Source of the DNA: Stramenopiles sp. TOSAG23-3
Taxonomy: Eukaryota > Sar
Assembly (NCBI GenBank): GCA_900128585.1
Contig: LT642699.1
Span: 1-12,211 of the forward strand
Direction of reading: 5' to 3'
Length of the DNA: 12,211 nt
The first letter of the stretch is position 1. Each line of letters starts with the position of its first letter. The notes beneath the pieces were generated by a model. It was not told the origin of the DNA. It saw nothing but the letters and a program-made list of their open reading frames with translations, and did no database searches. Position numbers and translations under genes: made by a program. Below, piece after piece: positions 11,463 through 12,211 of the stretch.

Positions 11463-12211
11463 CTACATACGCGGCGCTTTCAATATTCCAAGGATTCGAA
11501 AGAACGAATATGCTTTCTTTTCGTTAAATTCATAATTCATCTCCTCGTCCTCTTCCCAGACAAATTCACGAAATGATTCCGGTTGTCTGGCATTGTCATC
11601 CGTAGCTGACCAGATCGATGGTGTCAATTTGAGGAAATGATCGGCGAATTGGTTCAATCGATTGTCCTGAAGAATATGGTTGACCAGCCTTGGGCATAAA
11701 AAGCTTGAGGAAAAATAATGTGCGAACTGCTGAAGGTACACTGCTAGCTTTTCCCTCCCAGGGGCCTGCTGGGCATCCGGGTTAACGGCTACGTTTCCAA
11801 GCTCTGCTGGGGAATGGACTCCTGGAAAACAGAACACGTTCGAACGAACACGCTTTTGCACCGATCGTTCTGCGTGTATACCACCTGCCTGCTTCCCAAA
11901 ATTTCTGTCTTCCCACAATGCTTTCACCCATTTGGCTACGAAATTGCCCCCTGCTTGTAAAAAATCTATGACACCCTTGTAATCGTCGTGGAGCAATGGT
12001 TCCCGACTCGTTCGCACGCCCAACGTACTCAACAACACTGCCAAGTACGCATTCGCCCCATGGACATCGGCATCCCCCGACATCTCATAATCCCCCATAA
12101 GATTGAAGCACTCGATGGAGGGGACGATGAAGACTGTATTGAAGGCGCTGTCTTTGCACTTGCCGATATACTGGATCAAGGCTTCTTTCAGCGCCCGCCC
12201 AGGATCCTCAT
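11463..12211 (-). CDS. C-terminal part of an unrecognised protein (5' end outside the window)
   Basis: An open frame enters from the right edge on the minus strand and ends at TAG (11463-11465), giving 248 complete codons. No in-frame ATG marks a start at the edge: the frame is still open through EDPGRALKEALIQYIG at the beginning, so the gene is 5'-partial. The visible part is mixed helical sequence without transmembrane segments. It includes a Trp-rich stretch (KWVKALWEDRNFG) and an acidic WEEDEEMNYEFNEKK near the C-terminus. The steady amino-acid composition, 248 codons without a stop, and a flanking spacer that is much more AT-rich all support real coding. I recognise no family and propose no function. 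Confidence 0.7.
   Translation of the reverse strand, partial: EDPGRALKEALIQYIGKCKDSAFNTVFIVPSIECFNLMGDYEMSGDADVHGANAYLAVLLSTLGVRTSREPLLHDDYKGVIDFLQAGGNFVAKWVKALWEDRNFGKQAGGIHAERSVQKRVRSNVFCFPGVHSPAELGNVAVNPDAQQAPGREKLAVYLQQFAHYFSSSFLCPRLVNHILQDNRLNQFADHFLKLTPSIWSATDDNARQPESFREFVWEEDEEMNYEFNEKKAYSFFRILGILKAPRM

Noticed and set aside
12177-12179. TTG start for the right-edge minus-strand gene
   Set aside because: The frame is open to the window edge, so the gene is treated as 5'-partial.

Overview
The window looks like nuclear DNA of an intron-poor, compact eukaryote, most likely an alga. Three points support this. A 7.4-kb uninterrupted coding stretch encodes eukaryote-only chromatin domains, next to a RAD9 gene. 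Gene ends are tightly spaced (about 96-98 bp between convergent stops) while the upstream spacers are AT-rich. The large protein also carries an AP2/ERF-like DNA-binding domain, a family most typical of plants and algae. A red alga or another intron-poor alga would fit, but nothing here fixes the lineage.

Layout. 1-524: AT-rich 5' flank with short tandem repeats and a pyrimidine-rich leader that may contain a small intron. 525-8988 (+): one giant gene of about 2,800 codons whose reading frame is interrupted once near 1530-1620. The cause is either a 10-G homopolymer or a 91-nt GT-AG intron. The product is a multi-domain chromatin protein: two N-terminal bromodomains, a charged coiled coil, AP2/ERF, DDT, ARID, a third bromodomain, two SH3/Tudor-like modules, an acidic Ser/Glu tract, WSD (WHIM2), a PDZ-like domain, then a C2H2 finger, an AT-hook and two more C2H2 fingers. 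DDT plus WSD is the signature of the accessory subunits of ISWI remodellers. I do not know another protein with this combination.

9085-10305 (-): a RAD9 homologue (9-1-1 DNA-damage clamp) convergent with the giant gene. Its acidic tail carries three copies of a D-[K/R]-T-V-x-V motif. 10306-11055: an AT-rich divergent promoter region. 11056-11364 (+): a small protein with a clear signal peptide. 11463-12211 (-): the C-terminal 248 residues of an unrecognised protein whose start lies beyond the right edge.

Two of the four genes act on chromatin or genome maintenance (the remodeller subunit and RAD9). They are convergent neighbours with a shared 96-bp spacer rather than an operon, so a functional link is not shown. 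The main novelty is the giant protein's domain architecture. Two secondary signals are the repeated motif in the RAD9 tail and the frame break. All family assignments come from reading the translations by eye; no database search was run.
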